NCBI GenBank assembly: GCA_963605415.1
Contig: CAVCUL010000015.1
Span: 1-44,066 of the forward strand
From: CAG-217 sp963605415
Lineage (GTDB): Bacteria > Bacillota > Clostridia > Oscillospirales > Acutalibacteraceae
DNA: 44,066 nucleotides
Reading direction: 5' to 3'
Made by a program: the position numbers and the translations under genes. The notes under the pieces are model-generated. The model had not been told where the DNA came from, did no database searches, and was given only the letters and a program-made list of their open reading frames with translations. Positions 24,079 through 32,450 of the stretch are shown here, in pieces. Each line of letters starts with the position of its first letter. Position 1 is the stretch's first letter.

Positions 24079-25041
24079 ATGAAAACCACAAGAACCGAAC
24101 ACTTCGACATCCAGAGAAAGATTGTTGCCAATATGACCACCGAGAGCTGGGAGCAGATCCCCCATGTTGCTTATGTATATGAGGCGGATGTGACCGACTT
24201 GATGACCGAGTTCAAGAAGCTGCGCTCCACCAGCAAGACCAAGATCACCCTGAACACCGTTTTGATGAAAGCCATCATTGAGGGGCTGAAAGCAGCGCCG
24301 GTGATGAACAGTCACCTGAGCTACAACCGCAAGCTGGTGCGGGGCGAGCTGAAGACTTTTGAGGACATTAACATTTCTATGCCCATGCTGCTGCCGGACG
24401 GTCGGATGATGACCGTTAACCTGCGTGACTTCCAGAACAAGTCTCTGCTGGCCATGACCGATTACATTGCCGATGTGACCCGCAGAGCAGAGAACACCAA
24501 CCTGAACGAGGTGATGTTTGATGTGTCTCTGGACAACACCATTACCGGACTGAAGCAAGGCAAAATAAAACAGACCGTTAGCCGCTTGATCGGCTCCAAA
24601 ACCGGCAAGCACAAAGTGCAAACCCTCCACGGCGCTGCCAAGAAAGCCTATTACAGCATTCCGGAGAAAGACCGCCTGACCAAGAAGGATATCGAGCAGG
24701 GCACCGTCACCATCTCCAACCTTGGCTCTCTGTACAGAGGCCAGAGCGGCTACGGCACTTTGATCGAGATCGTGCCGCCCCAGGTGTGCGCATTCGCACT
24801 GGGCGCTGTGCAGGATAAGCCGGTGGTGGTTACCGACAAGTTCGGCAACAAGACCATTGAGGCCCGCCAGATCCTGCCCATCACCGTCGTGTTTGACCAC
24901 CGTGCGCTGGACTTCGGCGATGTGATCCCCTTCCTGAAGAAGATGGACAGCATCTTTGCCCACCCACAGGTGATCCAGGAGTGGAAAGGCCAGGAGCGGG
25001 TAAAGGCCGTGATCGCCAACGAGGGCGAGGGCGTTGCCTAA
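24079..25041 (+). CDS. Free-standing 2-oxoacid dehydrogenase-type acyltransferase (E2 catalytic core)
   Basis: A 320-residue protein with the chloramphenicol-acetyltransferase-like core of E2 enzymes but no lipoyl domain or peripheral-subunit-binding domain. N-terminal 'RKIVANMTTESWEQIPHV' and 'VDV-type' strand 'EADVTDLM', then 'PVMNSHLSY', 'GTVTISNLGS' and the catalytic motif 'DHRALDFGD' (H274, D278), where DHRxxDG is usual, are visible. A stretch at about 150-200 looks like an insertion. No E1 or E3 genes are near, so it is unlikely to serve a classical dehydrogenase complex; it may acylate another substrate from acyl-CoA. GGAG lies ten bases before the ATG. Confidence 0.82.
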   Translation: MKTTRTEHFDIQRKIVANMTTESWEQIPHVAYVYEADVTDLMTEFKKLRSTSKTKITLNTVLMKAIIEGLKAAPVMNSHLSYNRKLVRGELKTFEDINISMPMLLPDGRMMTVNLRDFQNKSLLAMTDYIADVTRRAENTNLNEVMFDVSLDNTITGLKQGKIKQTVSRLIGSKTGKHKVQTLHGAAKKAYYSIPEKDRLTKKDIEQGTVTISNLGSLYRGQSGYGTLIEIVPPQVCAFALGAVQDKPVVVTDKFGNKTIEARQILPITVVFDHRALDFGDVIPFLKKMDSIFAHPQVIQEWKGQERVKAVIANEGEGVA

Positions 25042-25057
25042 ATAAAATGAAAACATA

Positions 25058-25090
25058 GAGAGCGGTTCTGCTGTGGCAGGGCCGCTCTTG
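25058..25090 (+). terminator. Possible terminator after the acyltransferase gene
   Basis: Stem agagcgg/ccgctct (25059-25065 with 25082-25088) with a weak T tract. Confidence 0.35.
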
Positions 25091-25138
25091 CGCTTTATCA
25101 CCGGCTTTGTTACAATAAGAATAAAAGGGGGCGTGGAT

Positions 25139-25360
25139 ATGAATAAAAAAGTGGATTATTGGGGCGGCGTATGTACGGCTTTGCTGGCGATAGGCACCGC
25201 TTGTTTTTCTCTGATCTGTGTAAAAAGTCATAACGCGGTCTGTTTTTCGCTGGCCATTACATTCGGCACCTTTACCTACCACACGGCCATGCGTTATGCC
25301 ATGGGCTGGATTATCGGCCGCCACCGTCCCCGGCTGCAACGGCTGCTGCGGTGCCGGTAG
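25139..25360 (+). CDS. Small two-helix membrane protein, probably a shortened family member
   Basis: A 73-residue protein with two hydrophobic segments ('GGVCTALLAIGTACFSLICV' and 'LAITFGTFTYHTAMRYAMG') and a basic end 'RHRPRLQRLLRCR'. The phrase 'LAITFGTFTYHTAMR' resembles longer clostridial membrane proteins of unknown function that continue with a conserved basic C-terminal domain, which is missing here; this could be a truncation. The ATG has AAAGGGGG upstream. A hairpin followed by a T-rich run comes next. Confidence 0.55.
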   Translation: MNKKVDYWGGVCTALLAIGTACFSLICVKSHNAVCFSLAITFGTFTYHTAMRYAMGWIIGRHRPRLQRLLRCR

Positions 25361-25389
25361 CAACGGGCAGAAAGTCAATAAAATCTTAC

Positions 25390-25426
25390 GGCAGACACTT
25401 CCCGTTGTCTGTCATATTTTTTATTT
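25390..25426 (+). terminator. Terminator after the small membrane protein gene
   Basis: Stem ggcagaca/tgtctgtc (25390-25397 with 25406-25413, one G-T pair) followed by a T-rich tract. Confidence 0.6.
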
Positions 25427-25534
25427 TGGCAGCTGGTCATACCACGAGCCAGGAGATGAAAAACAAAAACACTTTGTCCAAAAATTCGCTCCTCAATGTG
25501 GGCAAAATGGCAAAAAAACGCCGCGGCATTGTGA

Positions 25535-25568
25535 ATGGATTGACAATCTCTCCAATCCATATTATATT
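25535..25568 (+). promoter_or_regulatory. hypB promoter with inverted-repeat operator candidate
   Basis: Consensus TTGACA (25540-25545), 17 bases, TATATT (25563-25568). A perfect inverted repeat ATGGATTG-N10-CAATCCAT (25535-25542 and 25553-25560) covers the -35 and reaches the -10, a layout expected for a repressor operator. The following 20 bases are almost pure A/T. Confidence 0.7.
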
Positions 25569-25602
25569 ATATATAATATATGCTAAAAACGGAGAGGTGT
25601 TT

Positions 25603-26271
25603 ATGGACGCATATAAAGTTATTGAAATCAAAAAGAGCGTGTTTGAAAGCAACGACCGGGAGGCGGAGAAACTTCGGGGCGAGCTGAAAGCGGAAAAGAC
25701 TTTTTTGGTGAACCTGATGTCCTCCCCGGGCAGCGGTAAAACGACTACGCTGCGGGGGATTATCAGCCGCTTACAGCAGGAGCTGCGCATCGGTGTGATG
25801 GAGGCGGACATTGACTCGGATGTGGACGCCAGGACCATTGCAGAGACCGGGGTGCGGGCCATTCAGCTGCACACCGGCGGTATGTGCCACCTGGATGCGG
25901 GCATGACCCGCCAGGGGATCGAAAACCTGGGCACGGCAGATTTGGATCTGGTGTTTTTGGAGAATGTGGGCAATTTGGTGTGCCCCGCCGAGTTTGATAC
26001 CGGCGCCGCCAAGAATATGATGATCCTGTCTGTGCCGGAGGGGGACGACAAGCCGCTGAAATACCCGCTGATGTTTACCGTATCCGATGTGGTGCTCATC
26101 AATAAGATCGACACCAAGAGTGTGTTTGACTTTGACGAGCAGGCGGTACAGGAACGGATTTTGAAGTTAAACCCGCAGGCTAGGATCTTCTTTATCTCCG
26201 CCAAAACCGGCGAGGGTATGGATGCGGTGTGTGATTGGCTGCGGCAACAAGTACAGGCATGGAATGCCTAA
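25603..26271 (+). CDS. hypB: Hydrogenase/nickel incorporation GTPase HypB
   Basis: A 222-residue G3E-family GTPase that helps HypA load nickel into [NiFe] enzymes. P-loop 'SSPGSGKTT' (40-48), metal-site 'GGMCHLD' (C95, H96), 'LENVGNLVCP' and the G4 motif 'NKID' are present. It lacks the N-terminal His-rich or CxxCGC nickel-storage segment found in some homologues. The ATG at 25603 has GGAGAGG upstream and follows the promoter closely; a longer open frame upstream lies across the promoter and is not coding. It heads an operon with the oxidoreductase gene and two hypA genes; no hydrogenase subunit gene lies in the window. Confidence 0.93.
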   Translation: MDAYKVIEIKKSVFESNDREAEKLRGELKAEKTFLVNLMSSPGSGKTTTLRGIISRLQQELRIGVMEADIDSDVDARTIAETGVRAIQLHTGGMCHLDAGMTRQGIENLGTADLDLVFLENVGNLVCPAEFDTGAAKNMMILSVPEGDDKPLKYPLMFTVSDVVLINKIDTKSVFDFDEQAVQERILKLNPQARIFFISAKTGEGMDAVCDWLRQQVQAWNA

Positions 26272-26289
26272 GGTGAAGGGAGAAGACAA

Positions 26290-28989
26290 ATGGCAGAAGA
26301 GAGAGAATTGATCCTAAAATTGGGTCAGAAGATCACGGATCGAATCGGTCACAAGGTGACGGTGGAGGATCCGGAATATTACGGCCTGGCCTGTGTGGTT
26401 ACGGACGAGATGGCCGAGATTGCACTGAAAATGAAGGTGCGCAAGCCCATGACTTTGGATCAAATGGTAAAGGCCACCGGCAAAAGCAAGGCGTATCTGG
26501 AGCCGCTGCTCCAGGAGATGAGCAGCATTGGCCTGCTGGAGTATAACTGGGAGAATCCCAGCCGCACCAAGCAGTATGTGTTGCCGATGTTCGTGCCCGG
26601 CAGCGCCGAGTTCTTTAACATGAAGCAGGATCAGATTGACGCCCACCCGGAGCTGGCCAAGTTCTTTGAGCGGATGACCTTCCTGCCGCTGGAAAAGATT
26701 ACCGCTATGGTGCCCCCCGGCGGTGCCGGTATCGGTATGCATGTGATTCCGGTGGAAAAGGCCATTGAGACGGAAAATCAGTCCGTAGATGTGGAGCACA
26801 TTTCTCACTGGCTGAAAAAATATGACGGCAAGTACGCGGCCAGTCCCTGTTCCTGCCGCATGAGTCGCGCCAAACTGGGCGAGGGCTGCGGCGATGACGC
26901 CGAGGATTGGTGCATTGGCGTAGGCGATATGGCGGATTATTTGGTAGAGACCAATAAAGGTCATTATGTGACCTATGACCAGGTGATGGAGATTTTGCAG
27001 CGGGCCGAGGATAACGGCTTTGTGCACCAGATTACCAACATTGACGGCGAGAACAAGATCTTTGCCATTTGCAACTGCAATGTGAATATCTGTAACGCCC
27101 TGCGGACTTCTCAGCTGTTTAATACCCCCAATATGTCCCGCTCGGCCTATATTGCCAAGGTGGACAAGGATCAGTGCGTGGCCTGCGGCCGCTGTGTAGA
27201 ATATTGCCCCGCCGGTGCGGTCAAGCTGGGACAAAAGCTGTGCACCAAGGACGGCGGCACGGTGACCTATCCTCAGCAGGAGTTGCCGGATAAGATCAAG
27301 TGGGGCCCGGAAAAGTGGAGCCCGGATTATCGGGACAAGAACCGGATCAACTGCTATGACGCCGGTACAGCGCCCTGTAAGACCGCTTGCCCGGCGCATA
27401 TTGCCGTGCAGGGGTACTTAAAGTTAGCTGCACAGGGTCGCTACAAGGACGCTCTGGCGCTGATTAAGAAAGAAAATCCGTTCCCTGCGGTTTGCGGACA
27501 CATTTGTAACCGCCGGTGTGAGGATGCCTGCACCCGCGGCACCATTGACCGTGCGGTAGCTATTGATGAAGTGAAGAAGTTCATTGCTCATCAGGATTTG
27601 AATGCAGAGCACCGCTATGTGGCGCCCAAGGTGATCCCCTCCAATAAGGGTGGCTTTGATGAGAAGATCGCCATTATCGGCGGCGGCCCGGCCGGTCTGT
27701 CCTGCGCCTATTATTTGGCAGAGAAGGGCTACGCCCCCACCGTGTTTGAGAAGAACGAAAAGCCCGGCGGTATGCTGGTGTACGGTATTCCGTCTTATAA
27801 GCTGGAAAAAGATGTGGTGGCAGCGGAGATTGATGTGATCCGTGAAATGGGCGTAGACATTCGCTGCGGCGTAGAAGTGGGCAAGGATATTACCCTGGAC
27901 GAACTGCGTGCGCAGGGCTACAAAGCTTTCTATATCGCCATCGGCTGCCAGGGCGGCCGCAAGGCGGGCATTCCCGGTGAGGACGCTCAGGGCGTGATGA
28001 CCGCTGTGGACTTTTTGCGTACCGTAGGCGGCAACCCGGATTACCCGGTAGAGGGTGACGCTGTGGTGGTCGGCGGCGGCAATGTGGCCATTGATGTGGC
28101 CCGCTCCTCCGTGCGCTGCGGTGCCGATCATGTGTCTATGTTCTGCCTGGAGAGCCGGGACGCTATGCCTGCCTCGGATGAAGAGGTGGAAGAGGCCCAG
28201 GACGAGGGCGTGGCTGTCAACTGCGGCTGGGGTCCAAAGGAGATTTTGACGGAGAACGGAAAGGTCACCGGCATTGTGTTTAAGAAGTGCCTGTCCGTGC
28301 TGGACGAGAACGGTCGCTTTGCCCCGGTTTATGACGAGAGCCAGACCAAGACTGTGGCGTGCAGCCATGTGTACCTGAGTATTGGCCAGGCCATTGAGTG
28401 GGGCCATTTGCTGGACGGCTCCAAGGTGGAGCTGGGCCGCGGCAATGGCGCTGTGGCAGACAGCCTGACCTATCAGACGGCACAGGAAGATATTTTTGTG
28501 GGTGGCGATGTGTATACCGGCCCCAAGTTTGCCATTGACGCCATTGCGGCAGGTAAAGAGGGCGCCGTGTCCATTCACCGGTTCGTACAGCCGGATACAA
28601 GTTTGACCATCGGCCGTAACCGTCGGGACTTTGTTGCGCTGGATAAGGAGAATATCTCTGTATCTCAGTATGATACCGGCGACCGTCAGGTGCCCGGTGT
28701 GAACAAGAGCATTGACCAAAAGCATTCCTTCAGAGACGCCCACCTAACCTTTACAGAAGAGCAGGTAAAGGCGGAGACCGCCCGTTGCTTGGGCTGCGGT
28801 GCTTCTGTGGTAGACCCCAACAAGTGCATCGGCTGTGGCGTGTGCACCACCAAGTGCGCCTTTGACGCTATCCACCTGCACCGGGAGCTGCCGGCGGCCA
28901 GCAAGATGGTGCGCACGGAAGACAAGATGAAGAGCATTTTGCCTTATATGCTGAAGCGTGAGATCAAAATTCGCTTTAACAAGGAGTAA
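26290..28989 (+). CDS. Large Fe-S/FAD NAD(P)-linked oxidoreductase (GltD/NfnB-like)
   Basis: An 899-residue multi-domain electron-transfer protein. Order: an N-terminal winged-helix-like part (about 1-110), a Cys-containing domain with 'SPCSCRMSR' and 'CNCNVNIC', a ferredoxin-type 4Fe-4S motif 'CVACGRCVEYCPAG', then the glutamate-synthase-small-subunit-like region: Cys motifs 'CKTACPAHIAVQGY' and 'CGHICNRRCEDAC', FAD site 'IIGGGPAGLSCAYYLAEKGY' and NAD(P) site 'VVGGGNVAIDVARSS'. The C terminus carries 'CLGCGASVVDPNKCIGCGVC', a further cluster site. The GltD-like half is also found in NfnB and similar flavin enzymes; the partner redox carrier is unknown. Lying between hypB and hypA suggests a link to nickel-enzyme or hydrogen metabolism. 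Confidence 0.87.
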   Translation: MAEERELILKLGQKITDRIGHKVTVEDPEYYGLACVVTDEMAEIALKMKVRKPMTLDQMVKATGKSKAYLEPLLQEMSSIGLLEYNWENPSRTKQYVLPMFVPGSAEFFNMKQDQIDAHPELAKFFERMTFLPLEKITAMVPPGGAGIGMHVIPVEKAIETENQSVDVEHISHWLKKYDGKYAASPCSCRMSRAKLGEGCGDDAEDWCIGVGDMADYLVETNKGHYVTYDQVMEILQRAEDNGFVHQITNIDGENKIFAICNCNVNICNALRTSQLFNTPNMSRSAYIAKVDKDQCVACGRCVEYCPAGAVKLGQKLCTKDGGTVTYPQQELPDKIKWGPEKWSPDYRDKNRINCYDAGTAPCKTACPAHIAVQGYLKLAAQGRYKDALALIKKENPFPAVCGHICNRRCEDACTRGTIDRAVAIDEVKKFIAHQDLNAEHRYVAPKVIPSNKGGFDEKIAIIGGGPAGLSCAYYLAEKGYAPTVFEKNEKPGGMLVYGIPSYKLEKDVVAAEIDVIREMGVDIRCGVEVGKDITLDELRAQGYKAFYIAIGCQGGRKAGIPGEDAQGVMTAVDFLRTVGGNPDYPVEGDAVVVGGGNVAIDVARSSVRCGADHVSMFCLESRDAMPASDEEVEEAQDEGVAVNCGWGPKEILTENGKVTGIVFKKCLSVLDENGRFAPVYDESQTKTVACSHVYLSIGQAIEWGHLLDGSKVELGRGNGAVADSLTYQTAQEDIFVGGDVYTGPKFAIDAIAAGKEGAVSIHRFVQPDTSLTIGRNRRDFVALDKENISVSQYDTGDRQVPGVNKSIDQKHSFRDAHLTFTEEQVKAETARCLGCGASVVDPNKCIGCGVCTTKCAFDAIHLHRELPAASKMVRTEDKMKSILPYMLKREIKIRFNKE

Positions 28990-28991
28990 GT

Positions 28992-29336
28992 ATGCACGAG
29001 TTGGGCATCGTATTCCATATTATTGATACTGTGGAGCAGGTGGGGCGCCAAAACGGCGTAACCCAAGTGCGTGCCGTTACGCTGGATGTGGGCCAGGTGT
29101 CCGGGATTGAGGATCCGTATTTGATGGACTGCTGGCGCTGGGCGGCGGATCGGTCGGAGATGCTGCGGGGCGCCCGGTTGCAGATCGAGCCGGTGCACGC
29201 CGTCACCCTGTGCGACGCCTGCGGCAAGACCTATGATACTGTGCCACAGGGGCGTACTTGCCCCTATTGCGGCAGTGGAAACACCCACTTGCTGCGGGGC
29301 AATGAATGTAGTATTCGAGAAATCGAGGCGCGATAG
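28992..29336 (+). CDS. hypA: Hydrogenase nickel insertion protein HypA, copy 1
   Basis: A 114-residue metallochaperone. It starts with MHE, whose amino end, His2 and Glu3 bind nickel, and has the zinc-site pairs CDAC and CPYC. 'LDVGQVSGIEDPYLMDCW' is the usual core. The ATG follows the oxidoreductase stop by two bases, with AAGGAG overlapping that stop. A second, distinct HypA is encoded immediately after it. Confidence 0.92.
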   Translation: MHELGIVFHIIDTVEQVGRQNGVTQVRAVTLDVGQVSGIEDPYLMDCWRWAADRSEMLRGARLQIEPVHAVTLCDACGKTYDTVPQGRTCPYCGSGNTHLLRGNECSIREIEAR

Positions 29337-29338
29337 AG

Positions 29339-29680
29339 ATGCACGAGCTGAGTATTGTGTACGAGCTGTACCGCACGGTGACCCAGCTGGCCGCAGAGGC
29401 CGGGCTGCACCGGGTGGATACGGTGCGCTTGCAGGTGGGGGAGTTGTCCGGTGTGGAGGGCCCGTATCTGCTGGAGTGCTGGAACGCCGTGGTGCGAGAT
29501 ACGCCGCTGCGGGCTACCCACCTGGAACTGACGCACCTGCCGGCCATCGCCATGTGCACGCGCTGTGCCCGCTTGTATGTCCATCTGGCCTGCGCCCGAG
29601 TTTGCCCTTATTGCGGCAGCCACGATCATCTCATCCTCTCCGGCCGCCAATTCCTCATCGACCGGATCGAGGGATGTTAA
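29339..29680 (+). CDS. hypA: HypA-type nickel insertion protein, copy 2
   Basis: A 113-residue HypA paralogue with MHEL at the start, 'LQVGELSGVEGPYLLECW', and zinc-site pairs CTRC and CPYC. It is clearly diverged from the copy just upstream, so this is not a very recent duplication. Two bases separate it from the preceding stop and no good ribosome site is seen, suggesting coupled translation. Two copies may serve two nickel enzymes. Last gene of the operon. Confidence 0.88.
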   Translation: MHELSIVYELYRTVTQLAAEAGLHRVDTVRLQVGELSGVEGPYLLECWNAVVRDTPLRATHLELTHLPAIAMCTRCARLYVHLACARVCPYCGSHDHLILSGRQFLIDRIEGC

Positions 29681-29688
29681 AAAATAGC

Positions 29689-29726
29689 CGACGACTGTGG
29701 GTCCATTCGCGCAGTCGTCGTTTTTT
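29689..29726 (+). terminator. Terminator of the hyp operon
   Basis: Perfect 9-bp stem cgacgactg/cagtcgtcg (29689-29697 with 29712-29720) followed by T6. Confidence 0.88.
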
Positions 29727-29836
29727 ATGTCTTTTTGAATTTACAGTTGGGCGCAAAGCAGATCACGCCTTTTGATTTGTTGAGGTTATGGTGCTGGAGC
29801 GGCAATGACCTGCGAGCCACTTGCAAATAGGCAATG

Positions 29837-29870
29837 AAAAAACAGATACACGCCGGTGTATCTGTTTTTT
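29837..29870. terminator. Terminator of the sulfoquinovose operon
   Basis: Perfect 15-bp stem (29837-29851 with 29856-29870, loop gccg) with A and T runs, able to work in both directions; it lies 17 bases past the last minus-strand gene of the operon. Confidence 0.88.
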
Positions 29871-29887
29871 ATGCGTATTGGAGTTGA

Positions 29888-31303
29888 TTATTCTTCGTTT
29901 TCGCGGATCTCTGCCAGCTGAGTGTGCAGCGCAGACAGCTTTTTCTTAGACAGATTGTAGCCTATACCCAAAAGCACTGCCATCAGCGTAAGGGCAATGG
30001 CCGGTACAAGGGTGGAAATATCATAGAGCTTATTCAGCACGTCCTCCGGCAATGCGGTGTTATTGGCAGAGGCGGTGCTGTCGTAGTGAATGACTGCCAA
30101 GAGGGCGTTCAGGCCAACGCCGGCCAGGGTTTGACCCAGCTTTCTGGTAAAGGAGAAAACCGCGTAGGCGGTGCCCTCTTCCCGGCGATGGGTGCGGATC
30201 TCGTGGTAGTCGATCACATCCATGACCAGCGCCCACACCTCTAATACCAGGAAGGTTTGGCCCAGTCCGGAGAAGAAGGTGAATACCAAAAAGACATAGG
30301 GATTGCTGGTCTTGATAAAGAACAGGATAAAGCTGGCAACGGCCGCAAAGCCCATGCCGACGGCGCAAAGTTCCTTTTTGCCGAACTTATCAATCAGCTT
30401 GTTCATTACAGGAATCAGGATGGCCATGGGCAAATAGGTACAAATGGTTACCAGGGAGTACAGCTGGGCGCTGTGGTAGTAGTCTGCAAACAGGTACTGA
30501 TAGGTGGACTGATAATAGAACTGGAAAGCAATCAGCAGCATGGATGCCAAAGACAGTGTCACAAACGGCCGGTTCTTTGCCAAGTCGCCGATGGTCTTAA
30601 AGGCGTTGTAGTCGCCTTTTTTCTTTTGAATCGGTGCGATTCTTTCCTTGGTCAGTTTGTAATGACCGAAATAAACTGCAACGGAGATGATGGACAGAAT
30701 CAGCACACCGATGGTCAGCTTGGTGCCGTTTAAGGTTTGAATTTTCGTGCCGTCTGCGGCAATGGTGGTGTTGTACACCAGCATAGGGAACAGAATGGTC
30801 CCTGGCAGCCCGCCGATGCCTGCGCCGATAGAGCGCCACATGGACAGGGAGGAGCGCTCCTTTTCATCGTCCGTTACCACAGAGGCCAAGGAGCCGTACG
30901 GTATGTTGACGCAGGTGTAAAGCATGCCGTACAAAATATAAGTAATGTAAGCAAACAGCAGGTATTTGGCCTCGCTTAAGTTGGGAATCACCGTGAACAT
31001 CAGCACGGCGGAAACCGCCAGCGGAATGGAAAACCAAAATACATACGGGCGGAATTTGCCCTGCTTTGTGGGTTTTCTGGAGTCAATGAACGCACCCCAG
31101 ATGGGGTCGTTAATGGCGTCCCAAAGCCGCGCAACCAGGATCAGAACCACGATCTTGGCCGGCGAGATGTGCAGCACATCGGTGTAAAACTTGTTTTGAA
31201 ATGCACCGATCAATGAGAAGGTCAAAAGGCCGCCCATGTCGCCCATGGCGTAGCCGATTTTGTCCTTAAACTTTATGCCGTGTGTTAAACTCTTTTCGCT
31301 CAT
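29888..31303 (-). CDS. GPH-family sugar:cation symporter, likely sulfoquinovose importer
   Basis: A 471-residue, twelve-helix transporter of the glycoside-pentoside-hexuronide group (MelB/YicJ/YihO-like). Signatures: 'KIGYAMGDMGGLLTFSLIG' near the N terminus, 'WDAINDPIWGAFIDSRKP' (the family's D-P-x-x-G loop) and a central 'EERSSLSMWRSIGAG'-like segment (here 'KERSSLSMWRS'). Two starts exist; the second Met, at 31303, is six bases after GAGGGGG, while the first lies inside that site. Last gene of the operon. Import of sulfoquinovose or its glycerol glycoside is inferred from the neighbouring enzymes; E. coli uses GPH transporters (YihO/YihP) in its own cluster. Confidence 0.85.
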   Translation of the reverse strand: MSEKSLTHGIKFKDKIGYAMGDMGGLLTFSLIGAFQNKFYTDVLHISPAKIVVLILVARLWDAINDPIWGAFIDSRKPTKQGKFRPYVFWFSIPLAVSAVLMFTVIPNLSEAKYLLFAYITYILYGMLYTCVNIPYGSLASVVTDDEKERSSLSMWRSIGAGIGGLPGTILFPMLVYNTTIAADGTKIQTLNGTKLTIGVLILSIISVAVYFGHYKLTKERIAPIQKKKGDYNAFKTIGDLAKNRPFVTLSLASMLLIAFQFYYQSTYQYLFADYYHSAQLYSLVTICTYLPMAILIPVMNKLIDKFGKKELCAVGMGFAAVASFILFFIKTSNPYVFLVFTFFSGLGQTFLVLEVWALVMDVIDYHEIRTHRREEGTAYAVFSFTRKLGQTLAGVGLNALLAVIHYDSTASANNTALPEDVLNKLYDISTLVPAIALTLMAVLLGIGYNLSKKKLSALHTQLAEIRENEE

Positions 31304-31332
31304 AAAAATCCCCCTCATTTGTGAAAAGATAT

Positions 31333-32439
31333 TTAATAAAAACCAACTTCAAAAAAGTACGCCTTGGCGCACATGGCCACGCAGCCGATATAATCTCTCT
31401 TCCCGTTCAGCGAAGAAATCTGGATCATACTCTTGCTGAAATTCCGGTTATATCTGACACATTGGGTGACCAGCTTTTCCATAATTCTTGTATTGTCAAA
31501 CAGCAGACCGAACAGCACAATGCTGTCTGCGTTCAGAATGGTAGCGGTGTTGACCAGCGCCAGCGCCACAAGGTCGATCTTGTGATCCAGCAGGTAAATG
31601 ATGCTCCGGTCGTTGCTGTTTATGATTTCCTCCAGCGTTTTATGACCGCCGGCCGCCTCTATAATGGCTCGGCTGGACACTTCTGTCTCCAGGCAGCCGT
31701 AGCGGCCGCAACGGCATTTTTTGCCGCCGGTGCTCACAATGTAATGACCGATTTCTGCAATGCCGTTGTCGTTGCCGGACTGTACCTTGCCGTTGGTGGC
31801 AATGGAGGAGCCGATACCGGCGCCCCATTTGAAAAAGAGTACTGCATTACTGCGACCGGCCTTGCCGTAGATCAGCTCTGCCTGGGCAAAGGCCTTTACA
31901 TTGTTTTCTACCACAACGGGCACGCCCAAAGCGGACTGGAATGTGTCTTTGATATTGCAATTTTTCCAAACGCCGAAATCGTTTTGCGCCGTAGCGCCGA
32001 TAATGCACACCCCGGCGGCCAGTACCGTCTGCAGGTCAATGGCATTTTCCTTGATAAACTTAAGCAGTGTATCTACTACCCGGCGGATATCCTCAAGCAG
32101 CGGGCCCCGTTGCAGATAAACGGCCTGTCCCTTTAGGTTGGACAGGGAGTAGGTGATGGCGTCCTGCTCTGCGTGCACGCCCAGCACATACTTGTCTTCC
32201 AGACAAAGCTGTAACAGCACCTCCGGTCTGCCGGATTTGCCCTTAGCGTCCATTTGGCCGCTTTCCCGGATAAATCCCTGGTCGATGAGTTCGTTGCAGA
32301 TCTTAGTCACCGCCGCCGGAGTTAGTGACAATTTGTTTGCAATTTCTTTCCTGCTCAGGCCGTCGTAGGTGTTCAGCAGATACAGAACCATGCTGCGGTT
32401 CTCGCTTTTTACGGATTTCAGATTTAGCCCTTTTGCCAA
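31333..32439 (-). CDS. ROK-family transcriptional repressor
   Basis: A 368-residue protein: N-terminal winged helix ('LSRKEIANKLSLTPAAVTKICNELIDQGFI'-type, about 28-58) followed by a ROK sugar-binding domain with 'FKWGAGIGSSIATNG' and the zinc motif 'CRCGRYGCLE', preceded by 'AEIGH'. ROK repressors usually release DNA on binding a sugar or sugar phosphate. The start codon is TTG, nine bases after TAGGAGGG, which overlaps the stop of the preceding gene. It is the probable regulator of this operon, acting at the palindrome 38821-38851; that link is inference. Confidence 0.88.
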   Translation of the reverse strand: MAKGLNLKSVKSENRSMVLYLLNTYDGLSRKEIANKLSLTPAAVTKICNELIDQGFIRESGQMDAKGKSGRPEVLLQLCLEDKYVLGVHAEQDAITYSLSNLKGQAVYLQRGPLLEDIRRVVDTLLKFIKENAIDLQTVLAAGVCIIGATAQNDFGVWKNCNIKDTFQSALGVPVVVENNVKAFAQAELIYGKAGRSNAVLFFKWGAGIGSSIATNGKVQSGNDNGIAEIGHYIVSTGGKKCRCGRYGCLETEVSSRAIIEAAGGHKTLEEIINSNDRSIIYLLDHKIDLVALALVNTATILNADSIVLFGLLFDNTRIMEKLVTQCVRYNRNFSKSMIQISSLNGKRDYIGCVAMCAKAYFFEVGFY

Positions 32440-32450
32440 CCGAGACCCTC

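Noticed and set aside
28992..29680. The two adjacent hypA frames as one gene split by a frameshift
   Set aside because: Each has its own MHEL start, two zinc Cys pairs and full family length, so they are separate complete genes.
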